Origin: Candidatus Omnitrophota bacterium
GTDB taxonomy: Bacteria > Omnitrophota > Koll11 > Gygaellales > Profunditerraquicolaceae
Reading direction: 5' to 3'
Length of the DNA stretch: 7,873 nucleotides
Assembly (NCBI GenBank): GCA_028717765.1
Contig: JAQUNE010000060.1
Coordinates: 1 to 7,873 of the forward strand
The notes below the pieces were generated by a model. The model saw only the letters and a list, made by a program, of their open reading frames with translations. It was not told where the DNA came from and did no database searches. Within the stretch, counting starts at the first letter, position 1. Each line of letters opens with the position of its first letter. Below, piece after piece: positions 6,809-7,873 of this stretch. The position numbers and the translations under genes were made by a program.

Positions 6809-7627
6809 ATGAAAGAGGTATGTTTTTTTATCTTCATGATTCTTTTATCCGGATGTGCTTCGAAAATGGCTTATTTGAACACGCAAAAACCGGCTGAAGA
6901 GTTGCAAAAGGATAAAGCTGATTGCCAATCAATAGTCGATGCTTCTGATTTTAAGGATCCTGGTTTACAGAAGAAGAAATTCGACCAGTGCATGCAGGAT
7001 AAAGGATATAATGTCGTTTCAGAAGATCGGGCTGAAAAAATTCAAGGGTTTAAGGAACTTTGGATAAAGACAGGTGCAGATTTTAATGGCTACGAAGCAA
7101 TCTTTATCGACAAAGTAGACTTAAGCCAGGTGAAAGTTGAAAATAACAAAATTCCCAATAACAAAGTAACTGATGAGGACATAAATAAGCTGGGTGATGA
7201 GATGTTAAAACGTTTTTCCAAGACTGTGAATGTTATAATACCGGTTGTTGCGGATAAAGAAGAATTGGCAGGTAAAAAGGTGCTTTATACCAGCTTAAAA
7301 TTGAATAGTATTTCTGAGACTAATGTTGGCCTTAGCGCAGCCTTAGGGGTAGCGGGACATTTTTCTCCTCTGCCTTTACCCAGTGGCCCGGAAGGCACAT
7401 TTTCTTTTCAAGGAACAATCTTTGATTCCTCTGGTAAGGAGAAATTAATTACTTTTTCGGATGAAGTGAAAGCAGATAAGAATTCTTCTCTTGCGGGAGT
7501 TGAAAAGTTTTCACATTGGCAGAAAGCCTATAATGTGATGGATTACTGGGCAGACAAATTAGCACAATTGCTTGCCAAAGAGCGCGGCCAGGAATACAAG
7601 TCTCAGCTGGGGATGAAAATACTTTAA
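6809..7627 (+). CDS. Lipoprotein, DUF3313-like
   Basis: This is a 272-residue envelope lipoprotein of unknown role. Residues 1-15 form a short signal peptide with a canonical lipobox LSGC, so C16 is the likely lipidation site; Ala at +2 would favour outer-membrane sorting by the Lol rule known from enterobacteria. Residues about 22-67 form a small separate region with C39 and C61 (CMQDKGY), a possible disulfide. From about residue 85 the pattern GYEAIFIDKVDLSQ, then a T-x-E-D helix (VTDEDINKL), a strand VLYTSLKLNSI, then GTFSFQGTIFDSSGKEK and a C-terminal helix with YWADKLAQLL resembles the DUF3313 lipoprotein family (my recollection, not a search). It sits 12 bases behind the first lipoprotein gene with a strong ribosome binding site, so the two are co-expressed. 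Confidence 0.85.
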   Translation: MKEVCFFIFMILLSGCASKMAYLNTQKPAEELQKDKADCQSIVDASDFKDPGLQKKKFDQCMQDKGYNVVSEDRAEKIQGFKELWIKTGADFNGYEAIFIDKVDLSQVKVENNKIPNNKVTDEDINKLGDEMLKRFSKTVNVIIPVVADKEELAGKKVLYTSLKLNSISETNVGLSAALGVAGHFSPLPLPSGPEGTFSFQGTIFDSSGKEKLITFSDEVKADKNSSLAGVEKFSHWQKAYNVMDYWADKLAQLLAKERGQEYKSQLGMKIL

Positions 7628-7629
7628 GA

Positions 7630-7635
7630 TATAAT
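7630..7635 (+). promoter_or_regulatory. Possible -10 element before the second sensor gene
   Basis: TATAAT occurs just after the lipoprotein stop codon. No recognisable -35 lies 16-18 bases upstream (region reads CTGGGG), so the match may be chance in AT-rich sequence. If real, transcription would start near 7642 and give the next gene its own promoter. Confidence 0.25.
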
Positions 7636-7667
7636 TTATAGAACCGGATCCAAAGAGAGAAGGAAAA

Positions 7668-7873
7668 ATGAAAAAAACAATTATTAAATACGTTGCCAAA
7701 TTTAGAAATATCTTGTTGCTGGCTTTGGCTATCTTGCTGGCAGGTATTATCCTGGTTTTAGGATGGATCAACCATCGTGATTTTGACCGCTCTGTTATCA
7801 ATACGGAACTACGTGAACTTTTGATCATCGCTAAGTCAGCCAGCCATGATATTGAAAACGGCATCCTTGCAAT
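7668..7873 (+). CDS. N-terminal part of a membrane sensor protein (3' partial)
   Basis: An open frame begins at ATG 7668, preceded by AAGGA at 7660-7664, and runs off the window after 68 complete codons. It starts MKKTIIKYVAKFRN, followed by one hydrophobic segment (about residues 15-33, rich in Leu, Ile and Ala), then GWINHRDFDRSVINTE and a helix with LIIAKSASHDIENGI. This layout, a TM segment and then a helix leading into a Cache-type sensor, closely parallels the N-terminus of the histidine kinase at 2217. It is probably another sensor histidine kinase or chemoreceptor, but no catalytic part is visible. It lies 40 bases after the lipoprotein gene with no terminator between. Confidence 0.75.
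   Translation, partial: MKKTIIKYVAKFRNILLLALAILLAGIILVLGWINHRDFDRSVINTELRELLIIAKSASHDIENGILA

Noticed and set aside
7559..7864. Minus-strand 101-codon frame at the window end
   Set aside because: It is antisense to the lipoprotein end and to the partial sensor gene, both of which have ribosome binding sites and sensible domain layouts.

Overview
The window is about 7.9 kb of AT-leaning bacterial DNA with every convincing gene on the plus strand. Two lipoproteins, one secreted propeller protein and Cache-type membrane sensors point to a Gram-negative, double-membrane organism. The MsrB-MsrA gene order, the chain of PAS domains in one kinase and the two little-known lipoproteins would fit an environmental lineage such as Omnitrophota, Elusimicrobiota or a deltaproteobacterium. 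That placement is inference, because no rRNA or marker gene is present.

Left part (1-1959). The first gene is a methionine sulfoxide reductase fusion, MsrB domain first and MsrA second. Its true start lies upstream of the window: the reading frame is open from base 1 and already encodes the beginning of the MsrB fold. Forty-five bases downstream is a secreted YncE/YVTN-type beta-propeller protein. The two are probably co-transcribed. A repair enzyme for oxidised methionine next to an envelope propeller is compatible with an oxidative-stress or envelope role, but nothing in the sequence proves it.

Middle (1960-5871). A 257-base intergenic region contains a good sigma70-like promoter, two perfect hairpins and a very strong intrinsic terminator. 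The terminator ends only 17 bases before the start of a 1094-residue membrane histidine kinase (Cache sensor, four PAS domains, HisKA, HATPase). The roughly 120-nt RNA between promoter and terminator is either an attenuating 5' leader or a free small RNA. Its first hairpin presents ACAAGGA, the core of the CsrA consensus, and a second GGA overlaps the kinase ribosome binding site. This is the most novel-looking element of the window. The kinase is followed after one base by a stand-alone CheY-like receiver, so the pair forms a two-component module without a DNA-binding output domain.

Right part (5872-7873). After a 49-base gap with an extended -10 element placed almost on top of the start codon, there are two consecutive lipoprotein genes. 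The first has an 'IDGKYSDW' beta-sandwich-like N-terminal region and a large charged insert. The second resembles DUF3313 lipoproteins and carries an extra N-terminal region with two cysteines. The window ends inside another membrane protein whose N-terminus (one TM segment, then a Cache-like beginning) resembles that of the histidine kinase, so a second sensor probably starts here. No tRNA, rRNA, CRISPR array, insertion sequence or integrase was seen.
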